A model generated the notes under the pieces. The model was not told the origin of the DNA and did no database searches. It saw only the letters and a list, made by a program, of their open reading frames with translations. A program made the translations under genes and the position numbers. This document shows positions 8,035 to 16,902 of a stretch of 64,000 nucleotides of DNA, piece after piece (position 1 is the first letter of the stretch; each line of letters opens with the position of its first letter). Origin of the DNA: Chryseobacterium ureilyticum (GTDB lineage: Bacteria > Bacteroidota > Bacteroidia > Flavobacteriales > Weeksellaceae); NCBI RefSeq assembly GCF_900156735.1, contig NZ_FTOL01000014.1, positions 1 to 64,000 of the forward strand, in the 5' to 3' direction.

Positions 8035-8257
8035 GGTTTTGGCTAAAGCCGGATGGTATTTATTTTATTGTTGAGCGGGCTAACGCCCATTCCTATTGAA
8101 TTTGATCAATAATATAAAATCATTTCAAAATAATACAATTAAATTTATTTTTGAATCTAAGTAAAAATATATTCATCATTAATATATAAACATTAATAGG
8201 AACGGGCTTTAGCCCGTTTTTATAATTAAAAATCATCCATCGGATTCAGCTGAAACC
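8035..8257. repeat. 223-bp imperfect inverted-repeat element (REP/MITE-like)
   Basis: Two 63-nt arms, 8035-8097 and 8195-8257, are imperfect reverse complements around a 97-nt AT-rich centre. The arms begin GGTTT and end ATTCCTATT when read inward. Each contains an inner palindrome: GGCTAAAGCC and GGGCTAACGCCC on the left, AACGGGCTTTAGCCCGTT on the right. It fills most of the 310-bp gap between the DinB-like gene and tsaC and encodes nothing. It could act as a terminator or be a non-autonomous mobile or extragenic repeat. Family membership needs genome-wide copies to confirm. Confidence 0.6.
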
Positions 8258-8337
8258 TTAAACATTTACCTCATTATTTTTTGTCTAAAAAACACAGATT
8301 TTCTACCTTTATCAACTGATTTGAATTCGATACAATT

Positions 8338-8886
8338 ATGGAACATATTATAGAAGTATTAAAATCCGGCGGAACCATCCTTTACCCTACTGATACTATT
8401 TGGGGAATTGGTTGTGATGCTACTAATATAGAAGCTGTCAATAAAATTTTTGACATTAAAAAGCGTGAAAAAAACAAGTCTATGATCATTCTTGTAGAAT
8501 CTGAAAAAAGACTTCAGGATTTAGTGGATGTTCCGGAAATGGCTTGGGAAATTATTGATTTGAGTGAGAAACCGGTAACCATTGTTTATGAAAACCCAAG
8601 AGGGTTGCCTAAAGAATTGCTTGCAGAAGATGGCAGTATCGGGATAAGATTGGTAAAGAATGATTTCTGTAAAAAATTAATTACAAAACTGAATAAACCC
8701 TTGGTTTCTACTTCGGCTAATTTCAGTGGTGAAAAAAGTCCGTTGAAATTTTCTGATATTTCTTCTGAAATCGTTGGACTGGTAGATTATGCTGTGGAGG
8801 AAGATAGAGAAAAAGTTTCAAAATACTCAGGTTCTTCTGTGATCAAAATATGGAATGATAATAGAATTAAAGTTCTTAGAGAATAA
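8338..8886 (+). CDS. tsaC: L-threonylcarbamoyladenylate synthase (Sua5/YrdC/YciO family)
   Basis: The enzyme makes threonylcarbamoyl-AMP from threonine, bicarbonate and ATP, the first step of the t6A37 tRNA modification. The 182-residue protein is one YrdC domain: LYPTDTIWGIGCDATN near residue 15, the KKREKNKSMIILV nucleotide/threonine-binding segment near 41, and STSANFSG near 124. There is no Sua5 C-terminal domain, so it is TsaC-like in length. The KRxxK segment is degenerate enough that a YciO-like role cannot be excluded. A terminator follows. Confidence 0.85.
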   Translation: MEHIIEVLKSGGTILYPTDTIWGIGCDATNIEAVNKIFDIKKREKNKSMIILVESEKRLQDLVDVPEMAWEIIDLSEKPVTIVYENPRGLPKELLAEDGSIGIRLVKNDFCKKLITKLNKPLVSTSANFSGEKSPLKFSDISSEIVGLVDYAVEEDREKVSKYSGSSVIKIWNDNRIKVLRE

Positions 8887-8983
8887 AAAAACATAAGCTT
8901 TTGGGTAAAACTTGAAGGAAACAGTCTAACAACAACTTTCAGCCTTCATCTTTTAACTTCCCTACTTTATAGATTTTTTAGAG

Positions 8984-9019
8984 TCTTGTCAGTTTATATC
9001 GGCAAGATTTCTTTTTTTT
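8984..9019 (+). terminator. Rho-independent terminator after tsaC
   Basis: TCTTGTC (8984-8990) pairs with GGCAAGA (9001-9007) through one G-T wobble, followed by a T-rich tract to 9019. Confidence 0.65.
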
Positions 9020-9024
9020 AATTC

Positions 9025-9032
9025 TATCTTTG
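9025..9032 (+). promoter_or_regulatory. -7 promoter element upstream of the NTF2-like gene
   Basis: TATCTTTG matches the Bacteroidota TAnnTTTG element 20 bp before the ATG at 9052. The -33 TTG is not seen at the usual distance, so only half the promoter is supported. Confidence 0.4.
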
Positions 9033-9051
9033 CAAAACCCAAACTCGTAAA

Positions 9052-9405
9052 ATGTGTGCTATGAATCATCAGGAATTCGCTAAAATGTGGATTAATGCCT
9101 GGAACTCTCATGATTTGGAAAATATTCTCTCTCATTATTCTGAGGATATTGAAATTACAACACCAATGATTGCTCTTGCCACCGGAGGAAAAGAAAATTC
9201 TTTGAAAGGAAAAGAAGCCGTTCGTGAATATTGGAGGAAGGCACTGGATAAATTTCCGGATCTACATTTTGATCTGATTCATTCCACAGCCGGAGTAGAT
9301 TTTGTAGCATTATTTTATAAATCTATTATGGACAAACATGCTGTAGAGGTTATGTTTTTTAATGAAGAAGGGAAAATAAGTAAAATGTACGCTCATTATG
9401 ATTAA
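9052..9405 (+). CDS. NTF2/SnoaL-like protein
   Basis: This 117-residue protein has the NTF2-like alpha+beta cone fold pattern: an N-terminal helix with MWINAWNSHDLENILSHYSEDIEI, the loop KGKEAVREYWRKALDKFPDLHFD, and C-terminal strands ending KISKMYAHYD. Members are small ligand-binding proteins or isomerases; none of the polyketide-cyclase catalytic context is present. An in-frame ATG at 9061 is an alternative start. The cca gene follows after 36 bp and may be cotranscribed. Confidence 0.75.
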   Translation: MCAMNHQEFAKMWINAWNSHDLENILSHYSEDIEITTPMIALATGGKENSLKGKEAVREYWRKALDKFPDLHFDLIHSTAGVDFVALFYKSIMDKHAVEVMFFNEEGKISKMYAHYD

Positions 9406-9441
9406 TGAACGGCATTGGTAGAAATTGACGCTATTAAAACG

Positions 9442-10863
9442 ATGAAAATTAATCTTAATCAAAATAAGAATTTAAAACTTTTTAAAATAATTTCTGAAGC
9501 TGCAGAAAGGAATAATCAGTCGGTATATATCGTCGGAGGTTATGTTCGTGATCTTCTGATGAAGAGAAAAGCTTCTACGGATATCGACTTTGTGACGGAG
9601 CAAAGCGGTATTGAGCTGGCTCAAAATGTAGCTCAGGATATTGATCCTAAATTAAAGGTTTCCGTATTTAAAACGTATGGAACAGCAATGATCAAATACA
9701 AAGATCTTGAACTGGAATTTGTAGGAGCGAGAAAGGAAAGCTACACCGAAAACAGCAGAAAGCCTGAAGTAGAAGGCGGAACTTTGGAGGATGACCAGAA
9801 AAGAAGAGATTTTACCATTAATGCAATGGCTATTTCTTTAAATAAAGATAATTTCGGGGATCTGATTGACCCTTTCAATGGTATTGATGATCTGGAAAAG
9901 GAGATTTTAAGAACACCTTTAGAACCTGCTCAAACTTATTCTGATGATCCATTGAGAATGATGAGAGCGGTACGTTTTGCCTCCACTTTAAACTTTACGA
10001 TCGAAGAAAATTCATTAAACGCTATCCAGCAGGAAGCAGAAAGAATCAAGATTGTTTCTATGGAAAGAATCATGGTTGAATTCAACAAGATTATGTTGTC
10101 AGAAAAGCCTTCTGTAGGATTGAAATTAATGGAACAGACAGGACTTTTAAAGCTTATTATTCCTGAATTGATTGAACTTAAAGGTGTAGAAGAAGTGGAA
10201 GGACAAACCCACAAAGACAACTTTTACCACACTCTTGAGGTCGTAGATAATATTTCTATGAATACTGATAATCTTTGGTTACGTTGGTCGGCATTACTTC
10301 ACGATATAGGAAAAGCTCCTACGAAAAAATTTGTAGAAGGAACGGGATGGACATTTCACGGACATGAGTTTTTGGGTTCCAAAATGGTAAAGACTCTTTT
10401 CCAGCGATTGAAATTGCCATTAGGAAGCGATATGAAGTATGTTCAGAAAATGGTGAAGCTTTCATCAAGACCTATTGCATTGATCACGGATGACGCATCA
10501 GATTCTGCTTTAAGAAGACTGTTATTTGATGCCGGTGAAAACCTTGAAGATCTTTTTACACTTTGTAAGGCAGATATTACCACGAAAAACTCCAAAAAAC
10601 AGGAGAAATTCAAGAAAAATTTTGAATATGTGGCTGTTAAGATCAAAGAAGTAGAGGAAAAGGATCAGGTAAGAAACTTCCAACCTCCTATCACTGGAGA
10701 GGAGATTATGGGAATGTTTAACTTACAACCGGGACGTGAGATTGGGATCTTAAAAGAAAAAGTAAAAGAAGCGATCCTTGAAGGTGAAATTCCTAATGAA
10801 AAGGAGGAAGCAACAAAGTTTGTCATTGCCGAAGCAGAAAAGCTGGGATTAAAAGCAAACTAG
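9442..10863 (+). CDS. cca: CCA tRNA nucleotidyltransferase with HD domain
   Basis: The enzyme adds or repairs the 3' CCA end of tRNAs. From the ATG at 9442 (473 residues), the nucleotidyltransferase motif GGYVRDLL is at 32-39 and the metal-binding Asp pair of TDIDFV at 47 and 49. The RNA-binding region contains EDDQKRRDFTINAM and the typical DDPLRMMRAVRFAS. A C-terminal HD domain carries LLHDIGK. An upstream in-frame TTG at 9415 would add nine residues but is a poorer start. A strong terminator follows. Confidence 0.92.
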   Translation: MKINLNQNKNLKLFKIISEAAERNNQSVYIVGGYVRDLLMKRKASTDIDFVTEQSGIELAQNVAQDIDPKLKVSVFKTYGTAMIKYKDLELEFVGARKESYTENSRKPEVEGGTLEDDQKRRDFTINAMAISLNKDNFGDLIDPFNGIDDLEKEILRTPLEPAQTYSDDPLRMMRAVRFASTLNFTIEENSLNAIQQEAERIKIVSMERIMVEFNKIMLSEKPSVGLKLMEQTGLLKLIIPELIELKGVEEVEGQTHKDNFYHTLEVVDNISMNTDNLWLRWSALLHDIGKAPTKKFVEGTGWTFHGHEFLGSKMVKTLFQRLKLPLGSDMKYVQKMVKLSSRPIALITDDASDSALRRLLFDAGENLEDLFTLCKADITTKNSKKQEKFKKNFEYVAVKIKEVEEKDQVRNFQPPITGEEIMGMFNLQPGREIGILKEKVKEAILEGEIPNEKEEATKFVIAEAEKLGLKAN

Positions 10864-10880
10864 ATCGTGATAAATAAAAA

Positions 10881-10915
10881 AGACGGTTGGATATTTTTAT
10901 CCAGCCGTCTTTTTT
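10881..10915 (+). terminator. Rho-independent terminator after cca
   Basis: AGACGGTTGGAT (10881-10892) pairs with ATCCAGCCGTCT (10899-10910), one wobble, flanked by A6 upstream and T-rich sequence downstream. It sits 18 bp past the cca stop. Confidence 0.85.
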
Positions 10916-11002
10916 GTGTGAATTTGTATGGATTATTTTTTAACTAGATAGGAAAATAGCCTTTGAATAAAACCATTCATTAGGTTCATGTATATACCAA
11001 AG

Positions 11003-11030
11003 CCGGGCGGGTTCTAATGAACCCGCCCGG
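11003..11030. repeat. GC-rich perfect 12-bp hairpin
   Basis: CCGGGCGGGTTC (11003-11014) and GAACCCGCCCGG (11019-11030) form a perfect stem with loop TAAT, far more GC-rich than its surroundings. An A run follows on the plus strand and no T run follows on either strand, so it is not a canonical terminator. Its role is unknown. Confidence 0.7.
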
Positions 11031-11051
11031 AAAAAAACACAAATGATGAAA

Positions 11052-11091
11052 AAATAAAAAATTATATTAAATACTTCATCGCGTATTTAAT
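11052..11091 (-). terminator. Terminator of the B12 uptake operon
   Basis: ATTAAATAC (11066-11074) and GTATTTAAT (11083-11091) form a perfect 9-bp stem. Read on the minus strand it is followed by a T-rich tract. It sits directly after the stop of the propeller lipoprotein gene. Confidence 0.65.
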
Positions 11092-11094
11092 TTC

Positions 11095-12141
11095 TTAGTT
11101 CCAGAATACTGAGTTAGAAGAAATTCCTGCAGAGAAAGTCTTAACGATAGATCCTGAAGTATTGTAAACAACAATTTTGCTACCTTCTGTAAATCCGTTT
11201 GCATCAGAAGTAAAGATTAAACCATTCACTACATTGAATCCATAAAGATCTGAATATTGGTGAGCACTAGCAGCTACAGTAAATAAAGGTGAAGTAGGTG
11301 CTGCTGTTGCAGTCATATCCATAGAATACACATTTCTATCTGAAGTGAAGTAAAATTTCCCGTTTGAAATCTCTAAGTTCGTAGCATCTTTAATTCCTGT
11401 TAAAGTTGTTGTTTTTGTAATATCACCCGCACTTGAGATCTGATAAATATAAGAGTCTGCAGTACCTGCTGCGATAGCATAAACAATCTGATTGTTTGAA
11501 ATAATCTTTTTGATATTTTCTCCGTTTGGTGTAGAAATAGTCTTATCAACAGTATTAGTTGTAGTATTGATAAAAGAAATCTTAGTTCCAAATCCTGCTG
11601 TAGCATTCTGCACGAAGATATTACCACCTGCCTCTACAATTCTTTCAGCATTATCTGTAAAAGGAATTTCTTTAACTAAAGAATTATCAGATAATTTATA
11701 AACACTTACAGATTTAGCTCCCAGATACTTATCATTGGTTACATACATATTATTTTTAGCAAATGTCATGTAACGAGGTGTTTTCAATCCTGCTGTAATT
11801 TCACCAACAGATTTAAAGCTAAAACGGTTAACGATCTGAATTTTGTTTGAGTTATTCAATAGCAAATAAGCATTATTACCATTGAAAGCAATCATTTGTA
11901 AAACATCACCTAATTTTGCGCCTCCATTATTTGCGCCAAAAATATTGTCCTGTTTTAAGCTTAAGTCTGAGCTCACGAAAGTTACCTCTGCATTAGGCGT
12001 ACCATAATTACCTTCATTGGCAATTAAGAATCCGTTTCCGTAGAACATTTCCTGTTCAGAAGTACTGTCTGTACTACAAGATGCAACTCCTAAAAGAAGT
12101 GCAAAAGCAAAAAGTAGATGTAAAAATTTGTTCAGTTTCAT
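11095..12141 (-). CDS. Surface beta-propeller lipoprotein, BtuG-like cobalamin-binding candidate
   Basis: The 348-residue protein has a lipoprotein signal ending GVASC (Cys22) and then repeated beta-propeller blades (for example KIQIVNRFSFKSVGEITAG and FINTTTNTVDKTISTPNGE), as in YncE/DUF5074 proteins. In Bacteroides, BtuG is a surface propeller lipoprotein that binds B12 very tightly and docks on BtuB. Here the gene starts 5 bp after the stop of a TonB receptor transcribed behind a cobalamin riboswitch, which supports the same role. Propeller and lipidation are seen or predicted; B12 binding is inferred from context. Confidence 0.75.
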   Translation of the reverse strand: MKLNKFLHLLFAFALLLGVASCSTDSTSEQEMFYGNGFLIANEGNYGTPNAEVTFVSSDLSLKQDNIFGANNGGAKLGDVLQMIAFNGNNAYLLLNNSNKIQIVNRFSFKSVGEITAGLKTPRYMTFAKNNMYVTNDKYLGAKSVSVYKLSDNSLVKEIPFTDNAERIVEAGGNIFVQNATAGFGTKISFINTTTNTVDKTISTPNGENIKKIISNNQIVYAIAAGTADSYIYQISSAGDITKTTTLTGIKDATNLEISNGKFYFTSDRNVYSMDMTATAAPTSPLFTVAASAHQYSDLYGFNVVNGLIFTSDANGFTEGSKIVVYNTSGSIVKTFSAGISSNSVFWN

Positions 12142-12146
12142 ATCAT

Positions 12147-13988
12147 TTAAAAATTAATTGTTGCGTAAATACTAAAATTTCTCTTTGGCATAGGATAATC
12201 ACGTACAGTCTGATAAACAGTATTTGTAAGATTATTCACTTTAAAACCTAATGTATATTTTTTCAGAATATCGGCAGAAACTCCTGCATTTAAAAGAACG
12301 TAAGGATCTATAGCCTTTGTTCTATCCTCATCCGTTGTAGTATAAGTAAGCCCATTGATAAGCCCTTGAGCATAAATCCTAAGGAAATCAAACCTATAAT
12401 CTACAGACCCCACAGCTTTATGTAAAGGAACATAGGTCATCTGCATTTGGGTATCCTTATTAATAGACTTGGAATACGTATATCCTGCATTGATTTTCAG
12501 CCCATGTCTCCCGAAATTTTTATTCCAGGTTATCTGAGACTCCAGCCCATAGGATTCTGCATTATTTGTATTGATCGGTGCCCAATACCCATAAGGCGTA
12601 GGAAGCCATCTGATAAGATCTTTAATATCCATGTAATAAGGACTCAGATTAACCTTAAAATCTCCAAACCTAAATTCATGATTCATATCCACATTGGAAG
12701 AGGTCTCAGACTTTAAATCCAAATTCCCTCCGGGTTGCCAGTAAAGATCATTAAAAGATGGAAATCTAAAGTTTCTCGAAAAACTGGCGCTCACATGATA
12801 CCATTGTAAAGGAGTCCATTTTCCTGAAAAGGAATACAGAAGCGGAGAAGAAATTCCTTCCACAAAATCCTTCTTGATTCCTGCTTCAAAACGTAAATCT
12901 TTATTTACAAAATATCTTATCATTCCTGCTAAAGATCCTACATTACGGCTGATGGTTCCAATTCCGGTTGCATAGCCCTGAGCCTTATTCACCTGAAATT
13001 CTCCGATAGCATTAAAATTGATTTTAGGAGTAATGAAATAATTAAAATCGTTTTTAAAAATATAATTCTTTCCCTCTGCACCACTTGTTTTAGGTAGATT
13101 AAGCGCTGAGAAATACTGGAAATTATCCTCAGTATAGGCAGCCTTCAGACTATTGGAAAGATTTTCTTTATTAACATCCCAGGAAATGACACTACGTAAA
13201 GTCTGAGCATTATATTTTGTTCTGTTACCGTTTGATTCGTAAATAGGATAATGTTGTGAAGCATCAAATACTTGACTTTGCCAGGAAATGGTCTGATCAT
13301 GGGCAATTTTATAGGCAGCCCCTACATTAAAGGTTGTATTATAATACCTTCCATTAATATTCTTGAATGGTGTAATACCTGTTACATATTCCGGAACCTC
13401 ATAATCATTTGCGCTTACAGCATAATTTACAGAAGCCTTAAAGCTGAATTTTTCATTACTGAAAGATCCTTTAACAAAATTATTAAAAGTACCGAAAGAT
13501 GCCACCTCTGAAAAAAGAGAGCCATGAAACCCTTTATTAAATTCAAGAATATTGTTCAGGTGAATACTCCCTCCTATAGCTCCCGAGCCATACGTAACAC
13601 TTCCTCCGCCTGCTTTTACTCCGATCTGGTCATATCCGAATAAAACAATATTATTAACGTCACCCTGACCTAAAAAGTTAGAATTGATATTAATCCCGTT
13701 CCAGACAAAGGCAGTCTGCTGAGCCGTAGTTCCTCTAAAAGAAGGTGAAGAAACCGCACCACGTCCGTTTTCTTTAATATAAACATCAGATTGAAACCTC
13801 AGCAGCTCAGAAAGATTACTGGAGTTTTTTTGCATCTCTGAAGGAGTGATGATTTTTATAGGATGAAACTGCTTCACCTTATTCATCTGACTGTCGAAAA
13901 TATAAATGGTATCAATTGATTTCTCCTGACCGAAAAGAAAACAGCCATAAGACGACAAAAACAGTACTAAAGATCTTTTTATATTCAT
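12147..13988 (-). CDS. btuB: TonB-dependent outer-membrane receptor, BtuB-like vitamin B12 transporter
   Basis: The 613-residue protein has a signal peptide (about 1-21), a plug domain with SFRGTTAQQTAFVWNGI and the GGGSVTYGSGAIGGSIHL segment, then a 22-strand-type barrel ending in Phe (NFSIYATINF). The length matches BtuB rather than the larger SusC proteins. A cobalamin riboswitch sits in its 5' leader, making B12 or a corrinoid the probable cargo. The BtuG-like lipoprotein gene follows after 5 bp. Inner-membrane BtuCDF genes are not in the window. Confidence 0.85.
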   Translation of the reverse strand: MNIKRSLVLFLSSYGCFLFGQEKSIDTIYIFDSQMNKVKQFHPIKIITPSEMQKNSSNLSELLRFQSDVYIKENGRGAVSSPSFRGTTAQQTAFVWNGININSNFLGQGDVNNIVLFGYDQIGVKAGGGSVTYGSGAIGGSIHLNNILEFNKGFHGSLFSEVASFGTFNNFVKGSFSNEKFSFKASVNYAVSANDYEVPEYVTGITPFKNINGRYYNTTFNVGAAYKIAHDQTISWQSQVFDASQHYPIYESNGNRTKYNAQTLRSVISWDVNKENLSNSLKAAYTEDNFQYFSALNLPKTSGAEGKNYIFKNDFNYFITPKINFNAIGEFQVNKAQGYATGIGTISRNVGSLAGMIRYFVNKDLRFEAGIKKDFVEGISSPLLYSFSGKWTPLQWYHVSASFSRNFRFPSFNDLYWQPGGNLDLKSETSSNVDMNHEFRFGDFKVNLSPYYMDIKDLIRWLPTPYGYWAPINTNNAESYGLESQITWNKNFGRHGLKINAGYTYSKSINKDTQMQMTYVPLHKAVGSVDYRFDFLRIYAQGLINGLTYTTTDEDRTKAIDPYVLLNAGVSADILKKYTLGFKVNNLTNTVYQTVRDYPMPKRNFSIYATINF

Positions 13989-14033
13989 ATCCTTCTACTT
14001 TTCCTCCGAAAGCAATATGTTTTATTGATTATC

Positions 14034-14180
14034 ATTCTGGCAGGTCTCCTGACTTTCGCTTTCTGTGCCTTCCCGTTTTATACAGTGGCTTTTTACAGAA
14101 ATTTTTATTGCGATTTACAGTTGCGGGGACAGTCTGGGCATTTCACCCAATTCCCTTTTCATTCCAATATACTGGAAACC
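14034..14180 (-). promoter_or_regulatory. Cobalamin riboswitch
   Basis: Read on the minus strand, the leader contains the riboswitch signatures in order: GGGAATTGGGTGAAATGCCC near 14135-14155, ACTGTCCCCGCAACTGT (14117-14133), AAGCCACTG, GGGAAGGCACAG, and the B12 box AGTCAGGAGACCTGCC (14039-14054). The B12 box ends about 50 nt before the btuB-like ATG. High cobalamin should bind it and shut down expression of the receptor and lipoprotein. The outer boundaries are approximate. Confidence 0.93.
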
Positions 14181-14190
14181 AAAATTTTTG

Positions 14191-14220
14191 CAAAGATAGT
14201 TTTTTAAACGTATTAGCCAA
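14191..14220 (-). promoter_or_regulatory. Promoter of the cobalamin-riboswitch operon
   Basis: On the minus strand, a -33 TTG (plus positions 14218-14220) is followed after exactly 19 nt by TATCTTTG (14191-14198). This is a full match to the Bacteroidota consensus and places the transcript start just ahead of the riboswitch. Confidence 0.75.
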
Positions 14221-14271
14221 AAAAGGAACTTATGCTCTACCCTTTTCCTTTTCATATATTCTAAAATAAAA

Positions 14272-14297
14272 AGCTGCTTCCAATAATGAAAGCAGCT
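14272..14297 (-). terminator. Terminator of pafA
   Basis: AGCTGCTT (14272-14279) and AAGCAGCT (14290-14297) form an 8-bp stem followed on the minus strand by a T-rich tract, 25 bp beyond the pafA stop. Confidence 0.7.
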
Positions 14298-14322
14298 GTA
14301 TATTGATAATAATTCTATTCAA

Positions 14323-15990
14323 TTATTTACCCATAACTTCTGTGATTGGATTTCCAACATTTCCGCTTGGGAACTGAATTTTCAACAATGAAGAAACAGT
14401 AGGCGCAATATCGGTCATATGATAAGCCTTGTTACTTTCTCCCTGTTTTACTCCCCATCCCATAAAGATTAACGGAATGTGTGAATCATAAGAGTTCCAT
14501 ACACTGTGTGTAGTTCCTGTCTTAGAATATGGAGGAAGCATAGAATCATGAGAGATCAATTGAATATCTCCGCTTCTCTGTCTGTTGATTCCGTTAATAA
14601 TTCTCTGTTTGATCGGCTCCGGAATGCTGGCTTCCTGAACTCTGTCTACAGACACCGCATATAAAACAGTAGGATCTTTTTCTAGTTCTTTTACCGTAAA
14701 GTTTCTTACATCATCCAGCTCAAGTTTGCTGTCTGCCAATACTTTTCTGTCAAAATAGATCTGATAATTGTCAATCGCGTTGATCAGCTTATCAGCTCCG
14801 AATTTATCTTTAAGCTTTTGATTAAGATTCTTTTCAGCACCTTCTCCGAAGAAACCTGTCGGGATTTTATGTTCTTTCAGGAATCCTACAGAATGTGCAC
14901 CACCATGGTCAGCAGAAAGGAAAACGGTATATTCTCCTTTTCCAACTTTTGAATCCAGGTAATTGAAGAATTGTGCTAAATCCTGATCTAATCTGATATA
15001 AACATCTTCTACCTCAATAGAGTTTGGTCCGAATTTATGTCCTGCATAATCCGTAGAAGCAAGGTTGATCGCTAAAAAGTCTGTAATATTATCACCTCCT
15101 AATTTTTCACCTTCCACAGAAGCTTCCGCTAACTTTAATGTCAATGTATTTCCAAAAGGTGTATAACGAATATTATCTTTTTTAGTCTGATAATCTTTAG
15201 CAAGATCATTGTAAGGGAATGTTGGAGTTTTTGCACTCCCTAATAAACCTTCCCAAGGAGAATTGTCAGGAGCACTTTCCGTATACTGGTTGATTGGTAA
15301 TAAAGTGTTCCAGCCGTTTGCTACCAGTTTCTCAGGCAAATTCTGTGAGTTGAATGACTTCACCCACTGAGGAAGATCACTCATATACCATGTACTTGAA
15401 ATAAAGTTCCCGGTACTGTCGTCAAACCAGAAAGCTCCGTTTGGTGTATGTCCTGCAGGAAGAATAGAGGCTCTGTCTTTCAAAGAAACTCCGATTACCT
15501 TTCCCTGGAAGTTAGTTGCTAATCTCAATTCATCAGTTACTGTTGTAGACCAAAGATTTTTTGGAGAGTGGCTTCCTGTTTTTGTATTCGTTGTTCCTAC
15601 CGGCTGTACGCTGTCATCCGCTGTACAATATACTCCTTTACCCGTTTCCTTATCCGTCCAGTCATTTCCGGCAATCCCGTGAATAGCCGGTACAGATCCT
15701 GTATAGATACAAGTATGTCCTAATGCCGTAATGGTAGGAACATAAGGAATATGTACGTTATTTAAAGAATATCCTGTGTTCAAAAGTCTTTTGAAACCGT
15801 CATTACCATATTTATTGTAAAAACGGTATAAATAATCCCAACGCATCTGGTCTACTACAAGACCTACAACTAATTTGGGTCTCTCTAATTGAGAATTTTT
15901 GACCTTCTGTGCATTGATCGTAACTACGGACATGAAAGTAACTGCCGCAATTGAAATTTTCCTAAACATCCACGTAAATTTTTTATTCAT
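14323..15990 (-). CDS. pafA: PafA-type alkaline phosphatase
   Basis: The periplasmic enzyme hydrolyses phosphate monoesters with two zinc ions. From the ATG at 15990 (555 residues; a GTG one codon earlier is also in frame) a signal peptide is followed by the metal motif VVDQMRWDY and PTITALGHTCIYTGS. The nucleophile is Thr88, and Lys171 and Arg173 of SLKDRA contact the phosphate. All three sit exactly nine positions after Thr79, Lys162 and Arg164 of Elizabethkingia PafA. Further metal ligands are in STDYAGHKFGP and SADHGGAHS. PafA of relatives is made regardless of phosphate level; no pho-type signal was seen here. Confidence 0.93.
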   Translation of the reverse strand: MNKKFTWMFRKISIAAVTFMSVVTINAQKVKNSQLERPKLVVGLVVDQMRWDYLYRFYNKYGNDGFKRLLNTGYSLNNVHIPYVPTITALGHTCIYTGSVPAIHGIAGNDWTDKETGKGVYCTADDSVQPVGTTNTKTGSHSPKNLWSTTVTDELRLATNFQGKVIGVSLKDRASILPAGHTPNGAFWFDDSTGNFISSTWYMSDLPQWVKSFNSQNLPEKLVANGWNTLLPINQYTESAPDNSPWEGLLGSAKTPTFPYNDLAKDYQTKKDNIRYTPFGNTLTLKLAEASVEGEKLGGDNITDFLAINLASTDYAGHKFGPNSIEVEDVYIRLDQDLAQFFNYLDSKVGKGEYTVFLSADHGGAHSVGFLKEHKIPTGFFGEGAEKNLNQKLKDKFGADKLINAIDNYQIYFDRKVLADSKLELDDVRNFTVKELEKDPTVLYAVSVDRVQEASIPEPIKQRIINGINRQRSGDIQLISHDSMLPPYSKTGTTHSVWNSYDSHIPLIFMGWGVKQGESNKAYHMTDIAPTVSSLLKIQFPSGNVGNPITEVMGK

Positions 15991-16074
15991 CACAAATTTA
16001 GGGGTTTTGAAAGTTTTAGAGTATGAAATTTTCTTTAAATTTGATCTTTATGCAATTCATCAACACAATTCACC

Positions 16075-16863
16075 ATGATTTTAGGAGTATACTGGTACTT
16101 TAAGTTTCCTGAAAACCTCTACAATTTTAGCTTTTTTAAGTTTTTCGAAGGATACGGAGGTCATGCTGATAACGAAGCAGAACTGGTTGCAAGAGTTCAA
16201 CTTGAGAACATCGATGATTTTATTAAAAAACTGGAGGCTCTTAAAACTCAGTTTAAACATGCTTTCTTACATCTTAATATCAGTGGAAATCAAATGATCA
16301 TCAGTATTGGGGGACATCAGCTTTTTGACTTCTATTTTCAGTTGGCTCTCGAAATAGAAGAACTGCTAATACGTGAAAGTGCTATATCACTGGATTCAAG
16401 TCTTCCATTTACATCAGAAAGGACTCAAACCTTTCACATAGCAAGAGATCATTCAGGAAAAATTGAACACCGCTTTCTTCAGCTTGTAGGTTCGGATTTC
16501 AAAAAGAATAATGCTGAAAATCTTTCTATAAGGATTGACTGTAATCTGCCTTTAACAGATAAAGAACACTTCATCAAAGATCTAATCCCTATCTGCAAAG
16601 AAGAAAAAATCAATGTATTCTATTATAAAGATCATGATTTTAACAACCATTGCAATCTGATGCTCTTTTTTACGAATGGCAGGCAGACAAAAGATGCTAT
16701 TCAAATTGTGAATCTCAATATCTTTGGAAGTAAAATAAAACAGTTGACTCAGAAATATCCGCTTCATTTCGGACATTTGGAAGGCTTAAAATACTATCCT
16801 CAAACTAGTAGTCCCCATGTTGAAATGATGGTAGATGAAGAGTATATTCTAAGTAAAAATTAA
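16075..16863 (+). CDS. Hypothetical soluble protein
   Basis: I do not recognise this 262-residue protein. It has no signal peptide or membrane helix, and a mixed alpha/beta composition. Its opening (MILGVYWYFKFPENLYNFSFFKFFEGYGGHADNE, in pieces) is unusually aromatic. A TAAATTTG -7-like element lies at 16036-16043. It is divergent from pafA and 39 bp ahead of a glyoxalase-fold gene. Codon use and length support a real gene. Confidence 0.65.
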   Translation: MILGVYWYFKFPENLYNFSFFKFFEGYGGHADNEAELVARVQLENIDDFIKKLEALKTQFKHAFLHLNISGNQMIISIGGHQLFDFYFQLALEIEELLIRESAISLDSSLPFTSERTQTFHIARDHSGKIEHRFLQLVGSDFKKNNAENLSIRIDCNLPLTDKEHFIKDLIPICKEEKINVFYYKDHDFNNHCNLMLFFTNGRQTKDAIQIVNLNIFGSKIKQLTQKYPLHFGHLEGLKYYPQTSSPHVEMMVDEEYILSKN

Positions 16864-16902
16864 AATAATTTTAATTCAATAATTACTGCTAAATATAATA
16901 AT

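Noticed and set aside
13916..14269. Plus-strand open frames across the btuB-like leader
   Set aside because: They run antisense through the cobalamin riboswitch and have biased, non-protein-like composition; the RNA signal explains the sequence better.
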